Origin: an uncultured Lachnospiraceae bacterium
GTDB lineage: Bacteria; Bacillota; Clostridia; Lachnospirales; Lachnospiraceae
NCBI GenBank assembly: GCA_946405185.1
Contig: CAMJGH010000008.1
Coordinates: forward strand, 1-49,422
Direction of reading: 5' to 3'
Length of the DNA: 49,422 bases
Within the stretch, counting starts at the first letter, position 1. Every line of letters begins with the position of its first letter. Below, one piece after another: positions 8,103-15,872 of this stretch. The notes below the pieces were generated by a model, which saw only the letters and a list, made by a program, of their open reading frames with translations, was not told where the DNA came from and ran no database searches. The position numbers and the translations under genes are program-made.

Positions 8103-8949
8103 GGGCATTTCTGTCTGCCGGGGAAGCCTCCTTTCATGCGGTAAACAAGTGAAGGTATGGCTGATCCTGGGAATCCTCCTGCTGTACTTCTGGCAGTATA
8201 TGGACGGATATTTTTTGTATCTCAAAGACAACGGGACGGCAACGTCTCCCTGGCTGTTTCCCCTGATCATGAACGGACGCTACGGACGATTGGTTTTGCA
8301 CGGTTCCGCTATCCTTTTGTTCAGCAATGTGTTTACCGACAGCCATCAGCGGATCTATGAAGTTTTTCGCAGCGGGGAGCGCGCTTATCTGGGGGGAAAA
8401 CTTTTGTTTATCCTGTTGCTGGCATTTTTGTTCACTCTCACCGTACAGGTGGTCATCTGGCTGCCACATATTAACCGCATTTTCATAGGGGCGGGATGGG
8501 GGAGGGCTTTGTCCGGCTTTTCCCAGAAACATAGTTACTACCCGGGCGGTTTTTCGGTCAACATGCGGATCATTCGGAGGCTGAGCGTTCCGCAGGCCAT
8601 GGGCTATACCCTTGGCACGTATCTTCTGGGAATCAACCTGTTGGGTGGGATCCTCTACACGTTTCAGGCGGCTGGAAGCCGCCTCGCGGGTCTGGCTGTC
8701 GATATTGCACTGATCGGAGCGGACAGTCTGGCAGACCTGAATATCCTGGGGGATAGCGTGACTTACGGAATCGCAAGGGTCTGTCCGCTCTGCTGGAGCA
8801 ATCTGACCTATATTCAGATGCCGGGGGAAGTCAGGGTCTATCCTGTGTGGACCATGTCAGAAGCGCTATGGCTTTTGGCAGCGGGGGTGACGGTGGTCAC
8901 CGCCGTGGCATTCTGGTTACAGAAACGTCGGCTATTATTCCGAAACTAG
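8086..8949 (+). CDS. ABC-2 type transporter permease subunit 2
   Basis: A 287-residue protein with about six hydrophobic segments, starting inside the 3' end of the preceding permease gene. The last segment (MSEALWLLAAGVTVVTAVAFWL) is followed by a basic tail, consistent with a cytoplasmic C-terminus. A roughly 50-residue stretch around residue 150 is polar and rich in Arg, Gly and Tyr. No motif defines the substrate. The ATPase gene follows after 10 bp. The two non-identical permeases suggest a heterodimeric channel as in LanFEG-type systems, a comparison based on size and gene order only. Confidence 0.82.
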   Translation: MKGFRKGISVCRGSLLSCGKQVKVWLILGILLLYFWQYMDGYFLYLKDNGTATSPWLFPLIMNGRYGRLVLHGSAILLFSNVFTDSHQRIYEVFRSGERAYLGGKLLFILLLAFLFTLTVQVVIWLPHINRIFIGAGWGRALSGFSQKHSYYPGGFSVNMRIIRRLSVPQAMGYTLGTYLLGINLLGGILYTFQAAGSRLAGLAVDIALIGADSLADLNILGDSVTYGIARVCPLCWSNLTYIQMPGEVRVYPVWTMSEALWLLAAGVTVVTAVAFWLQKRRLLFRN

Positions 8950-8959
8950 GAGGGATCAC

Positions 8960-9631
8960 ATGCTGGAAGTACGACATGCTGTCAAGCAGTTTGGAAAAGC
9001 CGTGGTGCTTCGGGATGTCAGCGTGACGGTGGAGACCGGCAGTGTTCACGGCCTGGTGGGGCGCAACGGCAGCGGCAAGTCTGTTCTGATGAAAAGTATT
9101 TGTGGCATGATTCCGCTGACGGCTGGAGAGATCCTCTGTGAGGGAAAGGTGATCGGACGGGAGATTGAACAGCCGGATAGCTTTGGTGCGCTGATTGAGG
9201 GCCCTGGTTTTTTGGAGGACTTCCCGGGACTCTGGAACCTGAAATACCTGTACTCGCTCAAAGCCCGTCCGGATACGGCGTATCTGAAGGAGATCATGCG
9301 GACGGTCGGCTTGGATCCGGAGAGCCGACTCCGGGTAGGTAAGTATTCCATGGGCATGAAAGGGCGCCTGGGCATTGCGCAGGCGATCATGGAAAAGCCG
9401 CGTCTTTTGCTCTTGGATGAGCCTATGAATGGGCTTGACAACCGAGGGGTACAGGAGATGCGGAGTCTGCTGCGAAACTTAAATAAAAAAGGAACGACGA
9501 TCATCATTGCTTCGCATATTGCGGAAGACATCAGTACGCTTTGCCACAATATTACGTATCTGGACCAGGGAGAGGTGATCCGGGAAGAGATTAACATTCC
9601 GGAGGAGTCCGGGGAGGCGGGACATGCGTGA
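8960..9631 (+). CDS. ABC transporter ATP-binding subunit
   Basis: A 223-residue ATPase with Walker A GRNGSGKS (34-41), a signature region YSMGMKGRLGIAQAI in which the usual LSGGQ is degenerate (SMGMK), Walker B LLLLDEP followed by MNGLD, and a switch histidine in IIIASHIAED. The degenerate signature YSxGMKxRLxIA is characteristic of ABC-2/bacitracin- and lantibiotic-immunity-type ATPases. AGGAGG precedes the ATG. It energises the two permeases encoded immediately upstream. The regulator gene begins eight bases before its stop, so regulator and pump are translationally linked. Confidence 0.92.
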   Translation: MLEVRHAVKQFGKAVVLRDVSVTVETGSVHGLVGRNGSGKSVLMKSICGMIPLTAGEILCEGKVIGREIEQPDSFGALIEGPGFLEDFPGLWNLKYLYSLKARPDTAYLKEIMRTVGLDPESRLRVGKYSMGMKGRLGIAQAIMEKPRLLLLDEPMNGLDNRGVQEMRSLLRNLNKKGTTIIIASHIAEDISTLCHNITYLDQGEVIREEINIPEESGEAGHA

Positions 9632-10403
9632 CCTGGGATGGATTTTGCTTTGTGACGATGACGAGACTGTTTTGGAGCGGGAACAGGAACTGTTGGAAAA
9701 CTACTGGAATGAGACCGGGCGCGATCCGATGCCGGTGAGGGTGTTTCATCGGGCGGCCGATGTGCTGGGAGAGAACTTTACGGAAGAAGACTCCCCGACA
9801 CTGGCGTTTCTGGATGTATACCTGGAAGACCGATTTACGGGATTTGATCTGGTGCGGTACCTGCGGCGCACGGCCCCTGAACTCTTGGTGGTGATTGTAA
9901 CAGGATACCGGGAAAAGCTGGATGAAGCTATGGATACCCGTGTGTTCCGGTTTATGGAAAAGCCGTTGGAACAGGGGTATTTTTGCCGGATCATGGATAT
10001 TGCGGAGGAACGGATCCGACGCATTCGCGGAGATTTTTCGTTTCAAACAGCGGGTGGGACGAAGATCCTCAAAAGCGAAGATGTCCTCTTTATGGAAGCC
10101 CAGGGACATCGGACGGAGATCCATACCCGAGAGGGCGTCCTCTTTTGTACGCGGCCGTTTTGGGTTTGCCAGTCCATGGCAAACGGCTTGTGCTTTGCGC
10201 AGACACATCGCAGTTATTTGGTCAATCTCCGCTATGTGACCCGTGTCGGGAAAGAAAAGGTTGAACTGACGGCGCCGGCGCAGACAGCATTAAATGGCAA
10301 AGTCGGCCGGGACGCAGTCAGTGCGACTGTGCCGGTGGTATGGCGGCATTATGGGAGCATGCTGGAAAACGCATGGCTGGATTATCAGCTGAAGTATCGT
10401 TGA
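9624..10403 (+). CDS. LytTR-family response regulator
   Basis: A 259-residue regulator. The receiver domain (about 1-125) has the acidic pocket CDDD (10-13), the phosphoacceptor Asp 64 in AFLDVYLED, a Thr in VIVTGY and a Lys in FMEKPLE. The LytTR DNA-binding domain follows (about 145-245), with sequences such as VLFMEAQGHRTEIHT and THRSYLVNLRYV. Such regulators bind pairs of direct repeats spaced by two helical turns. The only cognate kinase candidate is the GHKL gene at 4674-5798, on the other side of the transporter genes. Its own promoter is probably the repeat-bearing one near 5889. It overlaps the ATPase gene by 8 bp. Confidence 0.92.
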   Translation: MRDLGWILLCDDDETVLEREQELLENYWNETGRDPMPVRVFHRAADVLGENFTEEDSPTLAFLDVYLEDRFTGFDLVRYLRRTAPELLVVIVTGYREKLDEAMDTRVFRFMEKPLEQGYFCRIMDIAEERIRRIRGDFSFQTAGGTKILKSEDVLFMEAQGHRTEIHTREGVLFCTRPFWVCQSMANGLCFAQTHRSYLVNLRYVTRVGKEKVELTAPAQTALNGKVGRDAVSATVPVVWRHYGSMLENAWLDYQLKYR

Positions 10404-10437
10404 CGATTCAAAAACGGTAGTATCTGCCTGTCCGGCA

Positions 10438-10446
10438 TGGTATGAT
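10438..10446 (+). promoter_or_regulatory. Extended -10 promoter for the acylphosphatase gene
   Basis: TGGTATGAT at 10438-10446 is an extended -10 element about 55 bp before the acylphosphatase ATG. There is no convincing -35 box at the usual distance, as is common for TGn promoters. Confidence 0.4.
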
Positions 10447-10500
10447 TGGGGAAAACCAGATTTCCGATGGAAATCCGTCCATGCAGGAGGTATCCCGACC

Positions 10501-10773
10501 ATGCCGGACATTCGCCGACGCTATATCTTTTACGGACGGGTGCAGGGCGTGGGCTTCCGCTACACGGCCAAGTACGGGGCCAGGTCGCTGGGCCTGACAG
10601 GCTTTGTTGAAAACGAGTGGGACGGCACGGTGGTCATGGAGGTGCAGGGGCGTGAGGCGCTGCACTACAAGCTGCTGACGCTCTTAAACCACAACCTCTA
10701 CATCGACATCGATCACTACGACACCATCGACCTGCCGCTGGATCACGAAGAGAGAAGCTTTTCGTCCCGGTAG
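10501..10773 (+). CDS. Acylphosphatase
   Basis: A 90-residue protein of the normal family length. The signature GRVQGVGFRYTAKYGA holds the phosphate-binding loop and catalytic Arg. GFVENEWDGTVVMEVQG holds the catalytic Asn and the conserved DG. The enzyme hydrolyses acyl phosphates such as acetyl phosphate and carbamoyl phosphate in the cytoplasm. GCAGGAGG lies before the ATG. The gene appears monocistronic, with its own promoter-like element upstream and a strong separate promoter downstream for the serine acetyltransferase gene. Confidence 0.93.
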   Translation: MPDIRRRYIFYGRVQGVGFRYTAKYGARSLGLTGFVENEWDGTVVMEVQGREALHYKLLTLLNHNLYIDIDHYDTIDLPLDHEERSFSSR

Positions 10774-10810
10774 AGCACGGCGGATCCCTGGGGACTGTCG
10801 GAATGATGGG

Positions 10811-10839
10811 TTTACAGATTCCCCCGCACTGGGTATAAT
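10811..10839 (+). promoter_or_regulatory. Sigma-A promoter for serine acetyltransferase
   Basis: TTTACA (10811-10816), a 17-bp spacer and a perfect TATAAT (10834-10839). The leader to the ATG at 10939 is about 90 nt. Confidence 0.75.
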
Positions 10840-10863
10840 GAAGAAACGTTTGATGTTGCAGCG

Positions 10864-10889
10864 GCAGCCGGGCGACCGGCTGCTGTTTT
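10864..10889 (+). terminator. Leader hairpin with U-run, possible attenuator
   Basis: Eight-base arms GCAGCCGG (10864-10871) and CCGGCTGC (10876-10883) close a GCGA tetraloop and are followed by TGTTTTA. The hairpin lies between the promoter at 10811 and the serine acetyltransferase ATG, so it would have to be read through for expression. No T-box or SAM-riboswitch core is recognisable around it. Confidence 0.4.
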
Positions 10890-10938
10890 ATGGAGAGGAG
10901 CACGGGTTTCGGAGCATCCGGAACCATCCGGAGGAGTT

Positions 10939-11889
10939 ATGGCGGAGAAAGCAAACCCCGTGAACAAGCCGGAAAGTCGGGAGGCACAGGAGGCGCGCCT
11001 GCGCGAAGCGGCGCGGCAGCTGCTGGCGGACTATGACAACGGCCGCCCCATCGACAACATGCACCCGTACGCCCAGCCGGACTCGGCGGAGGTCCTCCGG
11101 CTGACGGACGATCTGGTGCGCCTGGTCTACCCGGGGTATCTGACGCAGCCGTTCTCGCACACCTACAGCCCGGAGCACTTCCTGGGGGCTCTCATCGAGG
11201 ACTGCATGATCCGGCTGGTGGAGCAGGTGAGCATCTCCCTGCGCTACCATGCGGATTACACGGAAGAGAAGCGCGCGGTGCGCGAAGGGCGCGCCCGGGA
11301 GCTGGTGGCGGTGTTTTTCGCGCGCATTCCGGAGGTTCGCCAGCGCCTGCAGTGGGATCTGGAAGCCACCTATGACGGGGACCCGGCGGCCGTGGGCTAT
11401 GAGGAGATCGTGCTGGCCTATCCGGGCCTGTACGCCATCACCGTCAACCGCCTGGCACACGAATTGTTTTTGCTGAAGGTCCCGCTGATCCCGCGCATCA
11501 TGACCGAGTACGCACACCGGCAGACGGGCATTGATATCCACCCCGGCGCCACCATCGGCAAGTATTTCTGCATCGACCACGGCACCGGCATCGTGGTGGG
11601 CGAGACCACCGTCATCGGGGACCATGTGAAGGTCTACCAGGGGGTGACGCTGGGCGCTCTGTCCACCCGCGGCGGGCAGTCGCTGCGCGGCAAGCGCCGC
11701 CATCCCACCATCGAGGACAACGTGACCATCTACGCCGGCGCCTCCATTCTGGGCGGCGAGACGGTCATCGGCCAGAATTCCGTGATCGGCTCAAACGTCT
11801 TCCTCACCCGTTCGGTCGCGCCCAACATGCGCGTGACGGTGGCCAACCAGGAGCTCAACTACAAGCCCGGCGAAGGCCAGTTTGAATAA
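10939..11889 (+). CDS. cysE: Serine O-acetyltransferase (EpsC/CysE type)
   Basis: A 316-residue enzyme. The N-terminal helical half (about 1-175) resembles the EpsC-type serine acetyltransferases. It is followed by a left-handed beta-helix of hexapeptide repeats beginning GIDIHPGATIGKYFCIDHG and continuing TGIVVGETTVIGD, with GALSTRGG and RHPTIEDN downstream. The His of IDHGTG is the expected catalytic base. It transfers acetyl from acetyl-CoA to L-serine, giving O-acetylserine for cysteine synthesis. GGAGGAG sits before the ATG. No cysteine synthase gene is adjacent. ApbE follows after 21 bp and may share the transcript. Confidence 0.92.
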   Translation: MAEKANPVNKPESREAQEARLREAARQLLADYDNGRPIDNMHPYAQPDSAEVLRLTDDLVRLVYPGYLTQPFSHTYSPEHFLGALIEDCMIRLVEQVSISLRYHADYTEEKRAVREGRARELVAVFFARIPEVRQRLQWDLEATYDGDPAAVGYEEIVLAYPGLYAITVNRLAHELFLLKVPLIPRIMTEYAHRQTGIDIHPGATIGKYFCIDHGTGIVVGETTVIGDHVKVYQGVTLGALSTRGGQSLRGKRRHPTIEDNVTIYAGASILGGETVIGQNSVIGSNVFLTRSVAPNMRVTVANQELNYKPGEGQFE

Positions 11890-11910
11890 TCTGTCAGGAG
11901 TCATCGTGTC

Positions 11911-13011
11911 ATGCACCAGTTCACTCGGAAAGCCGTACGCAAGGCCGCGGGAGCGCTGCTCCTGCTGGTTTTGGTCATGGTTTTTTCGGGCTGTGCCCAG
12001 ATCAGTAGGGTCATTGACCGCTTAAAGCCCACCGATCCGGTACCGGCCGAGGTGGTTTACTACGATACCGTGGAGTTCTATTCCTTCGGGAACCTGATGA
12101 CCGTCACCTGCTACGGGGATCTGTGCAGCGAGGCCTGCATGGCCGTGCGCGAGGAGTTCTTCCGGCTGGACGGCGTCTTCTCCGCCGAGGAGCAGGATGC
12201 GGTGCTGACGGTGCTCAACACCGACGGCGAAGCGGTGCTGGACGAGGATACCGCGGCGGCGTTCAACGCGGCCATCCGCCTCTACTGGAGCACGGAGGGC
12301 GCGTTTGACATCACCCTGCGTCCGGTCCGGCAGGTCTGGGGGTTTGATACGGGCGAATACCGCGTAGCGGACGCTCTGGAAGTGAAGGAAGCCGCCGCCC
12401 TGGTGGGCAGCAACCGCGTGGCGTTCGATCTGGTCAGCCGCACGGCGCAGCTGGATCCGGGCCAGAGCGTGGATCTGTCCGGCCTGGCGTTCGGCACGGT
12501 CTGCGACAGGCTGCCGGCACTGCTGGCGCCGTACGGCGTGCAGTCGGCCATGATCATCTCCGGCCAGAAGGTGTACGCCTATGGCAGCAAGCCGGACGGC
12601 GAGGACTGGCGCGTGGGCATCTCCGTCGGAGAGCAGGCCGCCGCCACGGAGTCGGACTATCTGGGTGTGCTGTCGGTCTCGGACCGCGCGGTCTTTACGG
12701 CGGATCCCTATGAGGAGTATTTCATCGACGGCACTACGGGGGATATGATCCACCACCTGCTGGACCCGAAGACCGGGTACCCGGCCGAGAGCGGCCTGGG
12801 GTCGGTCACCGTGGTGGCCTCTTCCGGCGCCATGGCCGAAGGCCTGGCTTCCGCGCTGTTCGTGATGGGACAGGAGAAAGCCGTCGCCTACTGGCAGGCA
12901 AACCGGTCCCTCTTTGACATGGTGCTGGTCACGGACGAAGGGCAGGTGTTCGTCACGGGGCCGCTGGCTTCCCGGTTTGAGACGGAAAGCGCCGTCACCG
13001 TGATCAACTGA
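11911..13011 (+). CDS. apbE: FAD:protein FMN transferase lipoprotein (ApbE)
   Basis: A 366-residue lipoprotein: the hydrophobic signal ends in VFSGC with lipidation at Cys 28. ApbE features include the opening strand FYSFGNLMTVTCYG, DITLRPVRQVWGF, a VDLSGLAFGTVCD stretch (the family's DxGGIAKG region, here altered), and a TGYPAESGLGSVTVVA motif near the metal-binding end. ApbE transfers FMN to Thr or Ser of extracytoplasmic flavoproteins such as Rnf/Nqr subunits or secreted reductases. No such target is encoded here. The altered SGLAFG segment is worth noting because the usual lysine and glycines help hold FAD. Confidence 0.87.
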   Translation: MHQFTRKAVRKAAGALLLLVLVMVFSGCAQISRVIDRLKPTDPVPAEVVYYDTVEFYSFGNLMTVTCYGDLCSEACMAVREEFFRLDGVFSAEEQDAVLTVLNTDGEAVLDEDTAAAFNAAIRLYWSTEGAFDITLRPVRQVWGFDTGEYRVADALEVKEAAALVGSNRVAFDLVSRTAQLDPGQSVDLSGLAFGTVCDRLPALLAPYGVQSAMIISGQKVYAYGSKPDGEDWRVGISVGEQAAATESDYLGVLSVSDRAVFTADPYEEYFIDGTTGDMIHHLLDPKTGYPAESGLGSVTVVASSGAMAEGLASALFVMGQEKAVAYWQANRSLFDMVLVTDEGQVFVTGPLASRFETESAVTVIN

Positions 13012-13057
13012 GAAAGCACGTTTTTCCGTGGTTTTTCACACTTTCACACAAAAACGC

Positions 13058-13086
13058 TTTACAAAGGCAAAGTGAGGCGTTACAAT
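13058..13086 (+). promoter_or_regulatory. Sigma-A promoter of the lysine operon
   Basis: TTTACA (13058-13063), a 17-bp spacer and TACAAT (13081-13086), placing the transcript start about 13093, just before the lysine riboswitch. Confidence 0.78.
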
Positions 13087-13110
13087 ACACACCAACTTCA
13101 TATCGAAATC

Positions 13111-13307
13111 GAAGGATAGAGGCGCGGTTTGCCAAGAGTACCGCCGGGCAGAAGGCTTTGTCAGAGCCGTTCCGTCACGGGAAAGGGGCGGCCGCCGAAG
13201 GAGAGGCCGACACCCCCTCCTGGGCAGACGGAGAACATCCGCCTGACTGTCGCGCAGGCGGAGAGCTATGGATTGATGGAGAGCAAGAGAGGGGACGCCC
13301 TCTTTTT
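13111..13307 (+). ncRNA. Lysine riboswitch (L-box) aptamer and first expression-platform hairpin
   Basis: The 361-bp gap before dapA holds the conserved L-box words in the right order: GGATAGAGGCGCG (about 13114-13126), CAAGAGTA (13133-13140), GAAAGGGGCGGCCGCCGAAG (about 13181-13200), GACTGTC (about 13244-13250) and GGAGAGCTATGG (about 13260-13271). These match the five-helix lysine aptamer known upstream of lysC, dapA and lysine transport genes. After the aptamer is a first hairpin AGAGGG/CCCTCT with T-run (13285-13307). Lysine binding should favour termination and so shut down the dapA-dapL operon. Confidence 0.93.
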
Positions 13308-13322
13308 GGACACGACGATTCC

Positions 13323-13355
13323 GGCCGATGCTTCGCGCATCGGCCTGTTTTTTTT
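13323..13355 (+). terminator. Riboswitch-controlled terminator before dapA
   Basis: Nine-base arms GGCCGATGC (13323-13331) and GCATCGGCC (13337-13345) are followed by TGTTTTTTTT. It ends only 18 bp before the dapA ATG and is the likely decision terminator of the lysine riboswitch. Confidence 0.9.
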
Positions 13356-13372
13356 ACAGAAAGGATGAAGAG

Positions 13373-14266
13373 ATGAAAAAGACACTGTTTACCGGCGCTG
13401 CCACCGCCATTGTCACCCCCATGGATCCGGACACCCTGGCCGTCGACTACGAGTCGTTCGGACGGCTCATCGACTGGCAGATCGCGGAGGGCATCGACGC
13501 CCTGGTCATTGCGGGCACCAGCGGTGAGGGCTCCACGCTGACCGACGCGGAGCACAGGGCCGTGCTGAAGTTCGCGGTGGACCATGTGGCCGGCCGGGTG
13601 CCGGTCATCGCGGGCACCGGTTCGAACGAGACCGATTACGCCGTGGAGCTGACCAGGTACAGCAGCGAGATCGGCGCGGACGGGTGCCTGGTGGTCACGC
13701 CGTACTACAACAAGGCCACCCAGAAGGGCCTCGTCAAGATGTACGAGACCATTGCGGACGCCTCCACGGTGCCGATCATCCTCTACAATGTGCCTTCCCG
13801 CACCGGCATCAACATCGAGCCAGCTACGTACGCGGCGCTGGCCGATCATCCGATGATTGGCGGCATCAAGGAGGCCAACGGCAATATCAGCAAGATCGTG
13901 GAGACCATGTCGCTGGTCGGCGACAAGCTGGATCTGTACTCCGGCAACGACGATCAGATCGTCCCGCTGCTGTCCGTGGGCGGCAAGGGTGTCATCTCGG
14001 TGCTCTCCAACGTCTGCCCGAAGGCCACCTCCCGCATGGTGCACCGGTACCTCGACGGGGATCCGGCCGGCGCGCTGGCGCTGCAGCTGCACTACCTGCC
14101 GCTCATCCAGGCGCTGTTCTCGGAAGTCAACCCCATCCCCGTGAAGGCCGCCACGGCCGCCATGGGCTTCGGGTCGGACGCCCTGCGCCTGCCGCTGACC
14201 ATCATCGAAGACGCCCACCGCGAGCGGCTGTACAGGGAAATGCGGCGCGTGGGCCTGATCCAGTAA
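13373..14266 (+). CDS. dapA: 4-hydroxy-tetrahydrodipicolinate synthase
   Basis: A 297-residue TIM barrel. The Schiff-base lysine is Lys 166 in GGIKEANGN and the proton-relay Tyr 138 is in LYNVPSRTG. The N-terminal GAATAIVTPM and AGTSGEGSTLTDAEH motifs are typical. It condenses pyruvate with aspartate semialdehyde, the first committed step to diaminopimelate and lysine. ATG 13373 is preceded by AAAGGATGAAGAG. A longer in-frame start at 13328 lies within the riboswitch terminator and is rejected. It is the first gene of a six-gene operon controlled by the L-box upstream. Confidence 0.96.
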   Translation: MKKTLFTGAATAIVTPMDPDTLAVDYESFGRLIDWQIAEGIDALVIAGTSGEGSTLTDAEHRAVLKFAVDHVAGRVPVIAGTGSNETDYAVELTRYSSEIGADGCLVVTPYYNKATQKGLVKMYETIADASTVPIILYNVPSRTGINIEPATYAALADHPMIGGIKEANGNISKIVETMSLVGDKLDLYSGNDDQIVPLLSVGGKGVISVLSNVCPKATSRMVHRYLDGDPAGALALQLHYLPLIQALFSEVNPIPVKAATAAMGFGSDALRLPLTIIEDAHRERLYREMRRVGLIQ

Positions 14267-14271
14267 GGCTG

Positions 14272-14393
14272 GTCATCCTGAGCTAAGTGAGCCTCCAGAT
14301 CTGTGATCTGGTCAGGCGAACTTATCGTGTGGAGAGCGAAGCGAGCCGAAGGATCCCCTGTTCCGGGGGATTCCTCGCTGCGCTCGGAATGAC
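14272..14393. repeat. MITE-like intergenic repeat (CHSERSEESP type) between dapA and dapB
   Basis: A 122-bp element whose ends GTCATCCTGAGC (14272-14283) and GCTCGGAATGAC (14382-14393) are inverted copies with two mismatches. Inside are two smaller hairpins (CCAGATC/GATCTGG near 14295 and GGATCCCC/GGGGGATTC near 14351-14373). Its minus strand reads CHSERSEESPG, the well-known spurious translation of dispersed repeats in many Clostridia. It lies wholly between dapA and dapB. Confidence 0.72.
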
Positions 14394-14410
14394 AGATACG
14401 GAGGAACACC

Positions 14411-15154
14411 ATGAAGATCATCCTCACCGGCGCCACCGGCGCCATGGGCCATATCCTGCAGACGCTGGCCGCGGAGAACTTTGCGGGCTGTGAGATCGCG
14501 GCCTGCGTCAGCCCGGACTATACGGAGCCGCTGGCTCCGCACACCTATCTCTCCCCGGCGGATGTCACGGAGGAGGCCGACGTCATCGTGGACTTTTCCA
14601 ACCACGCCGGCACCAAAGGCCTGCTGGCGTTCGCGTGTGAGCGAAAGCTACCGGCGGTCATCGCCACCACCGGCCACACGGAGGAAGAGAAGGCCTGCAT
14701 CGAACAGGCCGCGCAGGTCATCCCGGTGTTCTTCTCCGCCAACATGTCCGTGGGCATCGCGGTGCTCTGCGACCTGGCCCGGCGCGCGGCCGCAGCGTTC
14801 CCGAACGCGGACATCGAGATCATCGAAACGCACCACCACCGGAAGCTGGACGTCCCGTCCGGCACCGCGCTGATGCTGGCGAAAGAGATTCAGACCGTCC
14901 GCGAGGAGAGCCGCCTGGTGATCGGGCGGCACGAAAACGGCAGACGGCAGCCGGAGGATATCGGCATTCACGCCGTCCGCCTGGGCAACGAGACCGGCAC
15001 GCACCAGATTCTCATCAGCACCGGCTCCGAGACGCTCACGCTGACGCACAAGGCGGAGGACCGGCGGCTGTTCGGAGAGGGCGGGCTGACCGCCGCCGCG
15101 TGGCTGATCGGAAAGGAACCCGGACTGTACGGGATGAAGGAGCTGTTGGGGTAA
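14411..15154 (+). CDS. dapB: 4-hydroxy-tetrahydrodipicolinate reductase
   Basis: A 247-residue enzyme with an N-terminal dinucleotide-binding fold (ILTGATGAMGHILQTL), DFSNHAGTKGLL in the hinge region, and the family signature ETHHHRKLDVPSGTAL, which holds the catalytic His and Lys. It reduces the DapA product to tetrahydrodipicolinate with NAD(P)H. ACGGAGGAACACC precedes the ATG. It follows dapA after 144 bp taken up by a dispersed repeat and precedes dapH by 19 bp in the lysine operon. Confidence 0.95.
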   Translation: MKIILTGATGAMGHILQTLAAENFAGCEIAACVSPDYTEPLAPHTYLSPADVTEEADVIVDFSNHAGTKGLLAFACERKLPAVIATTGHTEEEKACIEQAAQVIPVFFSANMSVGIAVLCDLARRAAAAFPNADIEIIETHHHRKLDVPSGTALMLAKEIQTVREESRLVIGRHENGRRQPEDIGIHAVRLGNETGTHQILISTGSETLTLTHKAEDRRLFGEGGLTAAAWLIGKEPGLYGMKELLG

Positions 15155-15173
15155 GGCTTAGAAAGGAAAAAGG

Positions 15174-15872
15174 ATGTCCAGAACGGCACAGGAGATCATT
15201 CAGTATATCGCGCAGGCGGAGAAGAAGACGCCTGTGAAGGTTTATGTCAAAGAGAAAGCGCCGATCGACTACGGCACGGCCCAGGTGTTCGGCGCGGGCG
15301 ATAAGATCGTCTTCGGCGAGTGGAAAGAGCTTTCGCAGATCCTCGCGAATAATGCCGACAACATCGAAGACTTCGTCATCGAGGCGGACCGCCGCAATTC
15401 GGCCATCCCGCTGCTGGATGTGAAGGACATTCCGGCGCGCATCGAGCCGGGTGCGGTCATCCGTGACGAGGTGAGCATCGGTGCGGGCGCCGTTATCATG
15501 ATGGGCGCCATCATCAACATCGGCGCCGTGATCGGCGAGGGCACCATGATCGACATGGGTGCCGTGCTGGGCGGCCGCGCGACCGTGGGCAGGAACTGCC
15601 ACATCGGCGCGGGCGCGGTGCTGGCGGGTGTCATCGAGCCGGCGTCGGCCACGCCGGTCATCATCGAGGACGGCGTGCTGGTGGGCGCCAACGCGGTGGT
15701 CATCGAAGGCGTGCGCGTGGGCGCGGGGTCGGTCGTGGCGGCCGGCGCCATCGTGACCGAAGACGTGCCGGCCGGCGTGGTCGTGGCCGGGTGCCCGGCC
15801 CGCGTCATCAAGCAGAAAGACGAAAAGACCACCATGAAGACCGCGCTGGAGGCGGCGCTGCGGACATTATGA
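15174..15872 (+). CDS. dapH: Tetrahydrodipicolinate N-acetyltransferase
   Basis: A 232-residue enzyme. A short N-terminal alpha/beta domain with [10 protein letters not shown] is followed by a left-handed beta-helix of hexapeptide repeats ([17 protein letters not shown] and similar, residues about 95-200). The size and N-terminal domain match the Gram-positive DapH acetyltransferase rather than the longer succinyltransferase DapD. It acetylates tetrahydrodipicolinate with acetyl-CoA, opening the acetylase branch. The presence of an aminotransferase and a deacetylase in the same operon supports this. Its stop overlaps the lysA start as ATGA (15869-15872). Confidence 0.94.
   Translation: MSRTAQEIIQYIAQAEKKTPVKVYVKEKAPIDYGTAQVFGAGDKIVFGEWKELSQILANNADNIEDFVIEADRRNSAIPLLDVKDIPARIEPGAVIRDEVSIGAGAVIMMGAIINIGAVIGEGTMIDMGAVLGGRATVGRNCHIGAGAVLAGVIEPASATPVIIEDGVLVGANAVVIEGVRVGAGSVVAAGAIVTEDVPAGVVVAGCPARVIKQKDEKTTMKTALEAALRTL

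Noticed and set aside
13129-13368. Open frames of 72-79 codons upstream of dapA
   Set aside because: They lie entirely within the lysine riboswitch and its terminators and have no ribosome site; the conserved words are RNA structure, not protein.
14092-14445. Minus-strand frame containing CHSERSEESPG
   Set aside because: This is the familiar spurious translation of a dispersed intergenic repeat, and it runs into the dapA coding region.
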